Counted from the stretch's first letter, positions 22,974-32,543 are shown. The stretch is 64,000 nucleotides of DNA from JAUPVO01 sp964420875 (GCA_964420875.1 CAYQUK010000001.1:1-64000), one strand, 5' to 3'. A program made the numbers and translations. Notes: generated from the letters alone by a model not told the origin.

Positions 22974-25127
22974 TTATTGGATAGGCCAAGGCTCGATAAT
23001 TAGGTCCTTGTTTTGATTTTCAAAGTATTGCCACAGCTCCTCGGTGATGAATGGCATGAATGGATGCAGGGTGATAATGTTTTCACGCAATATTGTCATC
23101 AGTAATACCTTTGCAGAGTCAGCGTCCTCATTGTTTTGTATACGTAGTTTGTGTGTCTCAATTATCACATCACAAAAAGTCTTCCAAAAATAGTCATATA
23201 TTTTCTCGCTGGCTATGTGAAGTTTGTATTCCTCTATATCAGTTGTTATCTCTTTTAACTTTTCTTGCCAAGCTTTATACAGGTTTGTGTCTATCTCGTT
23301 TAGAGGGGTATCATATTTTATGCCTTCACATTTTTCAAATACAAATCTAGTAGCATTCCAGATTTTGTTAGCAAATTTTTTATAAGCTTCTACTTTTTTA
23401 GGGTCTAGGTTCATATCTACTCCTGGAGCATTATTAACAATTAGGCCCATACGTAAAGCATCGGTACCATATATGTCAGATATTTCTAGTGGAGATATTA
23501 CGTTACCTTTACTTTTGCTCATTTTCATTCCTTTAGCGTCTCGTACTAGCCCGTGTAGATATACATCTTTAAATGGAGATTTACCTGTTGTGTATATACC
23601 AAGCATTATCATACGCGCTACCCAGAAAAATAGTATGTCAGCACCTGTCTCCATTAACTGTGTAGGGTAATATTTTTCAAAATCACCATCACGTGTGTTT
23701 TGTAATGTTGCAAATGGCCATTGTCCAGACGAGAACCATGTATCAAATGTATCTGTGTCCTCGGCTAGATCTGAATTACATTTTTCGCATTTTGTTAATT
23801 TATTTTCAATGTCTACATATCCAGAGTCACAATTGGTACATATCTTTGCAGGTATTTTTATACCCCATACTATTTGTCTAGAGATGTTCCAATCTTGTAT
23901 GTTTTCCATCCAATGGTTGAAAACTTTTTCATGTTGCTCCGTTAATATATTCACTTCTCCATTTTTGGCAGCAGCCATAGCTTTTTCTGCTAGTGGCTTC
24001 ATGCTTACAAACCATTGCGCCTTAATCTGCGGCTCTATTTCACGCTCACATTTATAACATACAGGCACTTCATGTGTGTACTTATCTTCAACTTTTACCA
24101 GTAATCCTTTTGCGTCCAGTTTTTCTACTATTTTTGAACGAGCATCTTTTATGCTCATACCAGCGAACTCGCCAGCAATAGGTAATAGTTTGCCGCGCTC
24201 ATCTATTATTTGTTCCCAATCTAAATTATGTCGTTTAGCTATTTCAAAGTCTATTGCTGAATGCCATGGTGTTATTGTCATAGCCCCAGATCCTTTTTCT
24301 GGGTCGCCAGCAATATCTTTTATCACTGTAGCTTCTATTTCACCACTGATCCATTCGAGTTTTATTTTTTGACCATGAGTGAATTCTGCGTACCGTGCAT
24401 CGTCAGGGTGTACTACGACGTATTTGTCTCCGAACTTCGTCTCTGGCCTTACTGTACCTATTGTAAATGGTCCGTATTTAAAATAGTAGAACGGATCTAT
24501 TTTCGTTTTATACTCTGTCTCTAGATTAGACAGTGAAGTCTGATGCTTGCTACACCAGTTCACAATTCTCTTTCCACGATATAACAACTTGTCATCTTCT
24601 AATTTCTTAAAAGTTTTATACACTGTTTTTATTATGCCATCGTCCAGTGTGAATACCTCACGTGACCAGTCACAACTAGCACCGAGCTGGCGTATTTGCC
24701 CTTCCATGAACTGTTTGTTGAAAAGTGTAAAATCCATTATCTCTTTATATAGATCTGCGCGTTCCATATCAAATCTTGACCTACCTTCTTTTTCTAATTT
24801 CTTCTCGTATACAACTTGAGTTTCAAATCCTGCATGATCTGCTCCAGGCAACCAAAGTGCACGATAGCCATTCATTCTTTTATATCTTGTTAAGATGTCT
24901 TGGATTGTTACAAACAACGCATGTCCAGCATGTAGAGATCCATTAGCATTTGGTGGTGGCATTATTATTGTATATGTTTTTTCTTTGCCATTATCATCAA
25001 GCCTTATTTTATCTTGTGGTAATTTGTCCGGGTTAAAATATCCAGATTCTTCCCATTTCTTATATATAGCAGGCTCGACACTCTTTGCGTCATAGGGCTT
25101 TTTCAAATTTTCTATATTTGTATTCAT
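22974..25127 (-). CDS. valS: Valyl-tRNA synthetase
   Basis: This class I synthetase of 717 residues charges tRNA-Val. The HIGH-type motif is SLHAGHA and KMSKS is GMKMSKSKGN; the family block ILTRYKRMNGYRALWLPGADHAG is clear. An internal CP1 editing domain is present, and a zinc-type CTNC...CEKC module lies at about 400-430. The protein stops soon after the anticodon-binding domain and lacks the C-terminal coiled-coil arm of longer ValRS (about 880-950 residues). TAGTAT sits 6 bases before the ATG. Confidence 0.95.
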   Translation of the reverse strand: MNTNIENLKKPYDAKSVEPAIYKKWEESGYFNPDKLPQDKIRLDDNGKEKTYTIIMPPPNANGSLHAGHALFVTIQDILTRYKRMNGYRALWLPGADHAGFETQVVYEKKLEKEGRSRFDMERADLYKEIMDFTLFNKQFMEGQIRQLGASCDWSREVFTLDDGIIKTVYKTFKKLEDDKLLYRGKRIVNWCSKHQTSLSNLETEYKTKIDPFYYFKYGPFTIGTVRPETKFGDKYVVVHPDDARYAEFTHGQKIKLEWISGEIEATVIKDIAGDPEKGSGAMTITPWHSAIDFEIAKRHNLDWEQIIDERGKLLPIAGEFAGMSIKDARSKIVEKLDAKGLLVKVEDKYTHEVPVCYKCEREIEPQIKAQWFVSMKPLAEKAMAAAKNGEVNILTEQHEKVFNHWMENIQDWNISRQIVWGIKIPAKICTNCDSGYVDIENKLTKCEKCNSDLAEDTDTFDTWFSSGQWPFATLQNTRDGDFEKYYPTQLMETGADILFFWVARMIMLGIYTTGKSPFKDVYLHGLVRDAKGMKMSKSKGNVISPLEISDIYGTDALRMGLIVNNAPGVDMNLDPKKVEAYKKFANKIWNATRFVFEKCEGIKYDTPLNEIDTNLYKAWQEKLKEITTDIEEYKLHIASEKIYDYFWKTFCDVIIETHKLRIQNNEDADSAKVLLMTILRENIITLHPFMPFITEELWQYFENQNKDLIIEPWPIQ

Positions 25128-25133
25128 ATACCA

Positions 25134-25139
25134 ATACTA
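25134..25139 (-). promoter_or_regulatory. -10 box, leaderless promoter of valS
   Basis: TAGTAT on the minus strand is followed by 6 bases and the valS ATG at 25127. Confidence 0.58.
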
Positions 25140-25226
25140 ACATATACAATATATATGTATAAAGCCTCTCAGTTTTGTGTTCTATATGTATATTGTGTTA
25201 GTATAGTCAGACTAAAAGATTTTAAA

Positions 25227-25670
25227 ATGCAAAAAACACAATCAAAGATAAGCAAGGCAGACAGCAATCATATATTTAAAAAAGTAAAAGCTAAAAAGGG
25301 GGTAGATGGACTAGGGCTATTTGCTGCTGAGGATATCAAAAAGGGCGAGATCATAATCGAGTACACTGGCAATATATTGTTAGGCAAAGAGTCTCGTGAG
25401 GCCAAGGCCAACATGTATCTGTTTGAGATTAATAGAGACAAGACCATAGACGGGTCACCAAGGTGGAATCTGGCGAGATATTGCAACCATAGTTGTGATG
25501 GTAATGCAGAGAGCGAGATTAAAAAGGGGCGCGTATTTATAATCGCTACAAAAAATATAAAAGATGGTGAGGAGATAGTCTATGACTATGGCAAGGAGTT
25601 CTTTGAAGAGTACATTGCTCCAAAGGGCTGCATGTGTGGTACTAAAAAGTGTAAAAAACCGAGACAGTAG
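25227..25670 (+). CDS. SET-domain protein
   Basis: A 147-residue stand-alone SET domain. Motifs are GLGLFAAEDIKKGE, EYTG, the SAM/knot motif NHSCDGNAE, VYDYG, and a post-SET CMCGTKKC. SET enzymes methylate lysines of proteins; bacterial members are scattered, with ribosomal or histone-like proteins as possible substrates. The lysine-rich histone-like peptide at 27831 is an attractive but untested partner. I start at the ATG at 25227; the longer frame from 25155 runs through the promoter region (TAGTAT at 25199-25204). Confidence 0.87.
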   Translation: MQKTQSKISKADSNHIFKKVKAKKGVDGLGLFAAEDIKKGEIIIEYTGNILLGKESREAKANMYLFEINRDKTIDGSPRWNLARYCNHSCDGNAESEIKKGRVFIIATKNIKDGEEIVYDYGKEFFEEYIAPKGCMCGTKKCKKPRQ

Positions 25671-25705
25671 ATATATAGGGTGTTATACTTTGAGTATATT
25701 AGCGT

Positions 25706-27637
25706 ATGCCAGTATCACCAACAGCGCCACCTTTAACACGTAGTCCGGCACCAGCTCCACCTGACAGATTAGATGCCAGTTTTTGGGAGTCTGAGTTTAA
25801 TAGAAGAGAAGCAAGAGTAGAAACTTTTATTAATTTAGCCTTCATTCAATATAAAACAAATATTGATTCCAACATCGAGGATGCTGATAGGCTTTATAAT
25901 CAGGAAATAATAGATGCTGTTGAGGAGATTTATGATATCGATTTTCCTGCTGACTATGAGGTAGATGCCAGCACAAAGACTCAACCAGAAAAGAAAATGA
26001 TAAAGGGTAAGTTAAAAGATCTGCGAACCCGTAAAGAAAAGGTTATTAGGGGCTGTATGGATAGATCCCCTTTTGGTTCGCGTAAAGATGAGATAAAAGA
26101 TGCCAAAGAAAATACTTTAGAAAAAATAGCTGAGAGAAATAGGGTAAGTCTCGGTAAAATTAGATCCGCTGTCGGCACTTCTTATAAAAATATTGCAAAA
26201 GTTTTAGGAGATATAGAAAAAAGAAAAAATGAAGGTAAGAAAATTTCAGATGCAGAAAGAATAATTTTCGAAGAAGATGTTAGTCGCAACTTGTCAGAGT
26301 ATCAAACAAGCATGGCTAGCCTCGATAGGTTAATGAGTATACCTGCTACTGATAGAGCTTGTCTGATGTTGGCTGGTTCAGCTACTCCAGACTCTGAGCA
26401 AATTAAATTTGTAGATACTATTAACACTATAAAAACTCAGGTTGAGGGTGCCGGTCCAGCAGACCCTAATTCTATTTTAGTAAAGATTAAAACTTCATTA
26501 GATAAGCCATTTGACGAAACAAAAGAAAAGTTTGTAAAAGCTGCTGAGTCTATGGATGCTATTACAAAGCAACTACAAAAAATCCAGTCAGACATAGAAG
26601 AAGAAATAAAGAAAGAGAAAAAAGTTGACCCAGACAATAGGGCTGAATTTTTAATGCGTATAAGTATGGAAGAGTCCAATCTTGATCTGGCTAGGATTGA
26701 TTTTGCGAACGCTTGGACAAAGCTCAGTGTAGACTTGATGGCAATAGGGGAATTACCAACACCAAAACAATTTGGACAACATGACGCTCTGGAGAGTCGA
26801 GATAATTATTTGCGAAATGACCTTATTGTTAAGTTGAAAGAAAAAGTTAATGGGCATATTTCTCCGAAAGATCAACGTGAGAATGCGAAGTCTTTAAATA
26901 CACGTGTGAGTGATATAGAAAAAATGATGAAGACTGATTATGACAGTCTAGAGATAGGTAAGGGGTATACAGATAGCCAAAAAGACACATATAGGATACT
27001 CATAGACGTCGAAGAGATAGCTATTGCTGATATGGAGGAAGAGTTAACACATTTAACACCTGTCGTAGATGACCCAACAAAAACAATGATAGAAGGTGTG
27101 GTGTTGAGAGCTAAAGAGAGAATAGAAAAAGCTAAAGAAAAAGTAGAAAAGAAAAGAGTCGCAAAAGAAAAAGAGATACAAGAAAAATTTGACTCAATAG
27201 ATAAAGGCATAGAGGAAGTTGAGAGCAGGTTAAGAGATATAACCAGAAAAGATGCAGAGGGTAAAGCTCAGTTTGAGGAAAACAAAGAGCGTGCTGGAGT
27301 ATTACAAAAACTTTGGGCACCAACTAAAAAGTATGACGGTGGCACAAAATACCAAGACCACGCGTCTATGGTTGATACTTTGTTTGATCCAAGAGAAGAA
27401 TCTAATAAAGTAAAAGAGTGGATAAAAGATTTACCAGAAACAAATGAAGGAGAGTTAAAGTTGAAAAAGAAAATGATGAAAAAAGCTCGTCGTTTATCTA
27501 GAAGAATAACCTCAGCTAAGTGGAGACATTATTTTTCAATGGATACAAAAAATCAAGCAAAGTATTGGGGAGATATGGCGAGGAATAAAACTTTTGACAT
27601 AATGGGTAATGCTATAGATAGAATTGTTTACCCATAG
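25706..27637 (+). CDS. Large charged coiled-coil protein of unknown function
   Basis: A 643-residue, strongly charged, mostly helical protein. A Pro-rich N-terminus (residues 1-20) is followed by helical stretches with heptad-like spacing, the longest at about residues 440-530 (repeated EKAKEKVEKKRVAKEKE-type sequence). No signal peptide, membrane segment or catalytic motif is visible. It could be a cytoskeletal, chromosome-associated or scaffolding protein. TATACT lies 16 bases upstream. I recognise no family. Confidence 0.75.
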   Translation: MPVSPTAPPLTRSPAPAPPDRLDASFWESEFNRREARVETFINLAFIQYKTNIDSNIEDADRLYNQEIIDAVEEIYDIDFPADYEVDASTKTQPEKKMIKGKLKDLRTRKEKVIRGCMDRSPFGSRKDEIKDAKENTLEKIAERNRVSLGKIRSAVGTSYKNIAKVLGDIEKRKNEGKKISDAERIIFEEDVSRNLSEYQTSMASLDRLMSIPATDRACLMLAGSATPDSEQIKFVDTINTIKTQVEGAGPADPNSILVKIKTSLDKPFDETKEKFVKAAESMDAITKQLQKIQSDIEEEIKKEKKVDPDNRAEFLMRISMEESNLDLARIDFANAWTKLSVDLMAIGELPTPKQFGQHDALESRDNYLRNDLIVKLKEKVNGHISPKDQRENAKSLNTRVSDIEKMMKTDYDSLEIGKGYTDSQKDTYRILIDVEEIAIADMEEELTHLTPVVDDPTKTMIEGVVLRAKERIEKAKEKVEKKRVAKEKEIQEKFDSIDKGIEEVESRLRDITRKDAEGKAQFEENKERAGVLQKLWAPTKKYDGGTKYQDHASMVDTLFDPREESNKVKEWIKDLPETNEGELKLKKKMMKKARRLSRRITSAKWRHYFSMDTKNQAKYWGDMARNKTFDIMGNAIDRIVYP

Positions 27638-27702
27638 TAACTCAAAAAACTTAATATATTAATTTGCAAATGCAAAGCATTCGCATTTAGTAAATATGAG
27701 TT

Positions 27703-27711
27703 ATCCACAAG
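27703..27711 (+). promoter_or_regulatory. Isolated perfect DnaA box
   Basis: TTATCCACA matches the DnaA-box consensus exactly and sits in a 193-base gene-free, AT-rich stretch (27638-27830). Only one perfect copy is seen there, so an origin is not supported; it may titrate DnaA or be chance. Confidence 0.35.
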
Positions 27712-27830
27712 TGAATATGTGTAAAAGTATTGTGTGAAATTTTAAGCATGTGATACTTGAATGGAGAGTGATACGATCATGGTCAAATCAATGCTAGCAC
27801 TCTCGCAAAAAAATTTACATTACATATACT

Positions 27831-27983
27831 ATGGCAGTAACAAAAAAGAAAACAGCTAAAAAAGTTGCGAAGAAATCTCCAGCTAGAAAGGTTGCTAAAA
27901 AAGCAGTTAAGAAAACTGCTAAGAAGGCAGTCAAGAAAGCAGCAAAGAAATCTCCAGCTAAAAAAGCTGCTAAAAGAAAATAG
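27831..27983 (+). CDS. Histone H1-like lysine/alanine-rich peptide (50 aa)
   Basis: A 50-residue protein made almost only of Lys, Ala, Val, Ser, Pro and Thr in AAKK/KKAVKK and KKSPAKK repeats, ending AAKRK. This matches the C-terminal tail of histone H1 and bacterial H1-like DNA-binding proteins such as Hc1/AlgP-type sequences. It should bind DNA or RNA by charge. The two KKSPA motifs resemble H1 phosphorylation-site repeats. A strong terminator follows at 28004. It is too short for many gene finders. Confidence 0.78.
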   Translation: MAVTKKKTAKKVAKKSPARKVAKKAVKKTAKKAVKKAAKKSPAKKAAKRK

Positions 27984-28003
27984 TTTTAAACACGATTTTC
28001 TAA

Positions 28004-28034
28004 CAAAACCCTCGCATCCCACGCGAGGGTTTTG
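28004..28034 (+). terminator. Terminator between the H1-like gene and the pilus operon
   Basis: A 12-bp perfect stem (28004-28015 with 28023-28034) has the T-run in its 3' arm. Confidence 0.82.
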
Positions 28035-28051
28035 TATACTATAAAATACAA

Positions 28052-29104
28052 ATGATGTTCGACACTCAATCCTATATGAATATAGGTCTCGATATAGGTG
28101 ATACAGGCATAAAGCTCGTCGAGCTATATAGGAGAGGCGACTCACTACAACTGGGTACATATGCTGAGGTTATGCTCGGTACATATGCTGGTCGTGAAGC
28201 AGGAGAGATAACCAGGCTCGGTGAAGAGAAATTGAGATATGCAGTAAAAGACGCTTATACTGGAGCAAAAGCCGTTGCAAAAAATATAACAGTTGGACTG
28301 TCTATGGGGTCTTGCCAATTGATACATCTCACTTTACCAAAAGCAGCGGAAAGTATACTCGAGACTGTTGTACCTATTGAGGTCAGGAGATATGTGTCTA
28401 TACCTTATTCAGAGTTAATAGTCTCTTATGAAAAGTTGCCACCACATCCACATCAAAAAGAAGACAGTCTAAACATCTTAGTATTAGCCGCAAAACAAAG
28501 TTCGGTTGATATGTTGCATCGCATAGTGGATAACATAGTGCCAGAGGCAGAGGTGATAGTAGAGCCCGGCATCTTTGGGGCTCTACGATCTATACCGTTA
28601 GACAAAAACAAAGTTAGTCTAGTTATTGATCTCGGCGCTACATTAACTACCGTAGCCTTTGTATACGAAGGTGTATTGTATGGCGTCGAGACAACTATGA
28701 AGGGTGTATATAGTATAACTGAACATATAAAAGAGTCTCTAGGTATGACATTCACCGAAGCAGAACTGATGAAAAAGGAATACGGCATACTCGGGTCACC
28801 TGCTCAGCCACTATTGCGTGATGTGGCAGTATTTGCTGCGAGGAGGGTGATAGAAGAAGTTATACACATACGTTCTCGCTTCGAGACGAGGTATACTACT
28901 ACATGTACAGACGTATGGTTAACGGGAGGAGGTGCTCGTACAAAAGGTATACAAGAATTATTTACTCAGGAGACGGGGCTAGATGTAAAAATAGCTCGCC
29001 CGTTTGAAAGAGTGGAGATACCTAAAACTTTAGAAGAAAATCTTTTAGAAGGTTCACCAAGTTTCTCTCATGCTATTGGTCTAGCAATGTCACGTTTAAT
29101 TTAA
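28052..29104 (+). CDS. pilM: Type IV pilus assembly ATPase-fold protein PilM
   Basis: A 350-residue actin/FtsA-fold protein that forms the cytoplasmic ring of the pilus platform and binds the PilN N-terminus. The phosphate-1 region IGLDIGDTGIKLVEL, the LVIDLGATLTTVAF segment and the adenosine motif WLTGGGARTKG are all seen. TATACT lies 11 bases upstream of this first gene of the operon. A second ATG at 28055 is possible. Confidence 0.9.
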   Translation: MMFDTQSYMNIGLDIGDTGIKLVELYRRGDSLQLGTYAEVMLGTYAGREAGEITRLGEEKLRYAVKDAYTGAKAVAKNITVGLSMGSCQLIHLTLPKAAESILETVVPIEVRRYVSIPYSELIVSYEKLPPHPHQKEDSLNILVLAAKQSSVDMLHRIVDNIVPEAEVIVEPGIFGALRSIPLDKNKVSLVIDLGATLTTVAFVYEGVLYGVETTMKGVYSITEHIKESLGMTFTEAELMKKEYGILGSPAQPLLRDVAVFAARRVIEEVIHIRSRFETRYTTTCTDVWLTGGGARTKGIQELFTQETGLDVKIARPFERVEIPKTLEENLLEGSPSFSHAIGLAMSRLI

Positions 29105-29108
29105 TTTT

Positions 29109-29843
29109 ATGCCACCACTAAGAACAACAACTTTTGTAGCGAAGCCAGCCAATGCAGTGCTTGAGGCAAAACCAGTCGATCCATTTTTCATATTAGGTTG
29201 TGTTTTTGTTGGGGCATCATTACTTTTTACTTTGTCTGCGTATGGTTACGGTTTATTAACAGAGTCCAACACAACAAAGATACAAGGTGAAATACAAAAC
29301 ATAGAGCAGGATCTCAAAAAGTATCCCCTGCAAGACATGTTGAATTTCAATACAAAAATGACTACTGTTCAAGCCCTGCTTCGTAATCACACTTTCCCAG
29401 AGACTATATTCGCCGCACTTAGTAGTGGTGTTGAGAAAAATGTCTATTATAATAGTTTTAGTTTGACGTACTCTCCTGGTGTTGGCCATACATTAGTATT
29501 GTCAGCTATTGCACCAGACTATGCCTCTGTTGCTAGACAAATAGATGCTTTGAAAAATACAGCTTATGGCTCATTGTTTAAAAACGTAGAAATGACGTCT
29601 CTGGGCGATGACCAGTTTGGCAATAAGTTGGTAGATATACGCATAACAGTAGCTGGAAGTTTGAGAAAATTTGACCTACCTACTACTGTTAGATCTATTA
29701 ATGGTACCGTAAATACTTTACCATCTATTGTAACAACACCTACTAATATAGGTACTCCGTCTGTTAGAATAGATACTCCTTTACCGCCAGCTGCCACAAC
29801 AACCGCTGCGACATCAACCAACACATCATTAGAAAACCTATGA
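29109..29843 (+). CDS. PilN-like pilus inner-membrane protein
   Basis: The 244-residue protein has a short cytoplasmic N-terminus, one membrane helix (about residues 28-50), a coiled coil and a ferredoxin-like periplasmic domain, then a Pro/Thr-rich tail. Position right after pilM and layout fit PilN, which links PilM to PilO. Sequence similarity to PilN is weak, so the name rests mainly on context. It overlaps the next gene by 4 bases. Confidence 0.7.
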   Translation: MPPLRTTTFVAKPANAVLEAKPVDPFFILGCVFVGASLLFTLSAYGYGLLTESNTTKIQGEIQNIEQDLKKYPLQDMLNFNTKMTTVQALLRNHTFPETIFAALSSGVEKNVYYNSFSLTYSPGVGHTLVLSAIAPDYASVARQIDALKNTAYGSLFKNVEMTSLGDDQFGNKLVDIRITVAGSLRKFDLPTTVRSINGTVNTLPSIVTTPTNIGTPSVRIDTPLPPAATTTAATSTNTSLENL

Positions 29844-30433
29844 AACAATCATACATAAATTTAGCACTGTTTGCGCTCGGAGGACTCATAATGTGGTTCT
29901 TTGCTTTTCCTCTTTATGCCGGCAATGGACAAAGTATTTTGAATAGAAAATCAGTGATAGATTTGAATAAAGAAAATGCACAAAAACAAAACGAATTAAA
30001 ATTGGCAAAAGATTTACAAGAGAGAGCGGCAGAAGAGACTGCTGCCTATGAAGCTATAGACACTGATTTGAAAGAAAAAATAAATAAAATGATATTTACG
30101 ACAGTAGATATACCTAGGCTATTTAATGACATATCTATTTTAGTTAAAAATTCTGGATTAAAAATGGGGGCTATAAGCTATAGCAAAACATCTGCTCCAG
30201 ACGGACTCAATCAGCTAAACTCTTACAAAATAAGTTTAAGTGTTAGTGGCGACTATTTAAAATTTAGAGAGTTTATGAAATCTATGCAAAACAGTTTGCA
30301 ATTGTATAGAATCAGCTCTATATTTTTCACTTCTGTTAAATCTACAGACACTAGAAACACTCAGGATCCTAGCGGTATATCTGGGGGGCAGAAATTTAAT
30401 ATAGTTTTTGATGTTTATGAATTTAAAAATTAA
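29840..30433 (+). CDS. pilO: PilO-like pilus inner-membrane protein
   Basis: A 197-residue bitopic protein: membrane helix at about residues 7-25, a coiled coil at about 40-75, and a PilO-type domain (VDIPRLFNDISILVKNSGL, then YKISLSVSGDYLKFREFMKSM). PilO dimerises with PilN to align the assembly platform. It follows with a 4-base start/stop overlap that suggests coupling. Confidence 0.8.
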   Translation: MKQSYINLALFALGGLIMWFFAFPLYAGNGQSILNRKSVIDLNKENAQKQNELKLAKDLQERAAEETAAYEAIDTDLKEKINKMIFTTVDIPRLFNDISILVKNSGLKMGAISYSKTSAPDGLNQLNSYKISLSVSGDYLKFREFMKSMQNSLQLYRISSIFFTSVKSTDTRNTQDPSGISGGQKFNIVFDVYEFKN

Positions 30434-30441
30434 TAACTAAT

Positions 30442-30777
30442 ATGAAAATAAATTTTGATTTTTTGAATGATGTAAAGCTTGTAATATCTGGAGGGACCTT
30501 GGTTATACTTTTAACATTGACCGGATACATAGTTTATACTCAGATTAATGATGAGGCTGTTTCGGGGGGGTCAACATTACAAGGTGAATTTTTCAATATG
30601 ATTAGTAAATTTAACACAGAAAATATACGTTTTGAAAATGCTAATCAAGCGTTGCGTGAGGCTACAGAAGACATGAATTCAACAAAGAATTTTATATGTC
30701 CAATAGATTCATCTGATCCCAAAGGTGAGAGATGTCCTTTGGGTGCTGGAGAGAGATCTGACCCATTTGCTCCATAA
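30442..30777 (+). CDS. Bitopic protein of the pilus operon, unassigned
   Basis: The 111-residue protein has one membrane helix (about residues 13-32), a short coiled coil and a Cys-containing tail (ICPIDSSDPKGERCPLG). It occupies the slot where pilP is found in other operons but lacks a lipoprotein signal, so it is not a normal PilP. A role in the pilus platform is inferred from its place between pilO and pilB. Confidence 0.65.
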   Translation: MKINFDFLNDVKLVISGGTLVILLTLTGYIVYTQINDEAVSGGSTLQGEFFNMISKFNTENIRFENANQALREATEDMNSTKNFICPIDSSDPKGERCPLGAGERSDPFAP

Positions 30778-30785
30778 TAAGTTTT

Positions 30786-32543
30786 ATGTTAATCATCAAT
30801 GAATTAGTACGAGCTGGTGTGATTAACGATTTGATAGCTCGCGACGCCGAGCTGTCTTTTACTAATGGTGAGACTACAACAATAGACGAAGCATTGCTGC
30901 AAAGAGGTGTACAAGGAGAAGTGCTGAGAGCAAAACGTGCTGAGATGTACGGGTTATCAGAGTACACAAAATCAATATTCGTTGATCCTGAGGCAGCGAG
31001 TCTCGTGCCAGAGGAGATAGTGAGGCGCACTCATGCTCTACCTATAGAGACAGTGCAAAAACGAGATCACGTTCTCGTCGGTATAGTTGACCCAGAGATA
31101 CCGGATGCATTAGATATATTGCAAACAACATTGGGTGCAAAAAATGCCCGATATCGTTTGGTGGTTATAACTTACCAGCAATTTTTGCAAGGTCTGGATA
31201 GCTATCTCAGCTCACAAAAAGTTCAAATGGGAGACGAGTCTATAAAATTAAAATCTCCTAGTATGATGTTAGAAGAGGTGACGAAAGACGTAGTAAAAAA
31301 AGATGATGGAGAGGAGGAAGATTTGGACTTGACTACAATAGATGGCACCATTACACCAGAATTAAAAAATGAATCAGTGGGAGTTATTGTGAATACATTG
31401 ATACGTCATGCTATAGATGAGTCCGCATCAGATATACACATAGAACCAGGAGACAAAAACATGAGAGTTCGCATGCGTATAGACGGTATATTAGAAGAGG
31501 TGATATCTTTTCCTGCGTACATAGAGCAAACAATAACAGCTAGATTTAAAATACTTTCTAATATGAGATTGGACGAAAAGAGAAAGCCTCAAGATGGACG
31601 TTTTTCTTCAAAACTTGATAATCATAAGGTGGATTTTCGTGTATCTGTTATGCCTTCTTATTATGGCGAGAAAGTGGTTATACGTATCCTCGACTCTTTT
31701 AGAGGGGTAAAACCATTGAATGAAATCGGTTTTTCAGAGGCACATTTGAAAGATATACGACGTGCACTTGAGAGGCCGTATGGTATGGTTTTGATATCTG
31801 GGCCAACAGGATCAGGAAAGACAACTACCCTTTATTCGATGTTAAATGAGATAGACAGAAAGACTCGCAATGTGGTATCTCTTGAGGATCCGGTGGAGTA
31901 CAAATTGGGCGATGTCACACAGTCACAGATATTCCCAGAGATTGGATATACTTTTGCAACAGGGTTGCGTTCAATATTGCGTCAGGACCCGGATGTAATT
32001 ATGGTGGGAGAGATACGTGATGCAGAGACAGCTCAACTAGCTATTCAGGCCGCACTCACAGGTCACCTTGTGTTTTCTACTATTCACACCAACAATGCCG
32101 CGGGTGTTGTGTCGCGCCTCAAAGATATGAATGTTGATCCGTATCTGATAGCTCCGACATTGTGCCTAGCTGTAGCGCAGCGTCTGGTACGAAAGATCAG
32201 TCCTTCGTCTGAGAATCCACTGGTTATGGATCCAGCAAAGAAGGCTTTGATAGATGAGGTTTTCAAGGATTATCCAGAAGAGTTTAAAAAAGATTTGAAA
32301 CTCGATAGACCACTACATGAAGCCATTCCTTCCCCTATGAGTCCAACAGGATTAAAAGGTCGTATACCAGTAGTCGAGACTATGTATATAGAGGACGACA
32401 TACAAGAGGCAATACTCAACAATAAAACAGATGATGAGTTGTGGGCCTTGGCAGCAAAGAGGGGTGCCATATCTATACAACAGGATGCAGTTTTGAAATC
32501 AATGGATGGTCTTGTTCCTTTTGTGGAAATCAATTCACTTTAA
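30786..32543 (+). CDS. pilB: Type IV pilus extension ATPase PilB
   Basis: A 585-residue GspE/PilB ATPase powering pilin polymerisation. An N-terminal MshEN-like domain (about 1-150) is followed by the N2 domain and the ATPase domain. Walker A is GPTGSGKTTT (about residue 340), the Asp box VVSLEDPVEY, Walker B DVIMVGEIRD and the His box GHLVFSTIHTN. The tetracysteine zinc motif typical of PilB is absent. Confidence 0.93.
   Translation: MLIINELVRAGVINDLIARDAELSFTNGETTTIDEALLQRGVQGEVLRAKRAEMYGLSEYTKSIFVDPEAASLVPEEIVRRTHALPIETVQKRDHVLVGIVDPEIPDALDILQTTLGAKNARYRLVVITYQQFLQGLDSYLSSQKVQMGDESIKLKSPSMMLEEVTKDVVKKDDGEEEDLDLTTIDGTITPELKNESVGVIVNTLIRHAIDESASDIHIEPGDKNMRVRMRIDGILEEVISFPAYIEQTITARFKILSNMRLDEKRKPQDGRFSSKLDNHKVDFRVSVMPSYYGEKVVIRILDSFRGVKPLNEIGFSEAHLKDIRRALERPYGMVLISGPTGSGKTTTLYSMLNEIDRKTRNVVSLEDPVEYKLGDVTQSQIFPEIGYTFATGLRSILRQDPDVIMVGEIRDAETAQLAIQAALTGHLVFSTIHTNNAAGVVSRLKDMNVDPYLIAPTLCLAVAQRLVRKISPSSENPLVMDPAKKALIDEVFKDYPEEFKKDLKLDRPLHEAIPSPMSPTGLKGRIPVVETMYIEDDIQEAILNNKTDDELWALAAKRGAISIQQDAVLKSMDGLVPFVEINSL

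Noticed and set aside
27774..27854. 26-residue frame beginning ATGGTCAAATC overlapping the H1-like start
   Set aside because: It has a GGAGAG upstream but its protein has no support and it ends inside the H1-like gene; a regulatory upstream frame is possible but unproven.
27783..28160. 125-residue minus-strand frame rich in Phe, Ser, Cys and Leu
   Set aside because: It mirrors the lysine-rich plus-strand H1-like gene and crosses its terminator.
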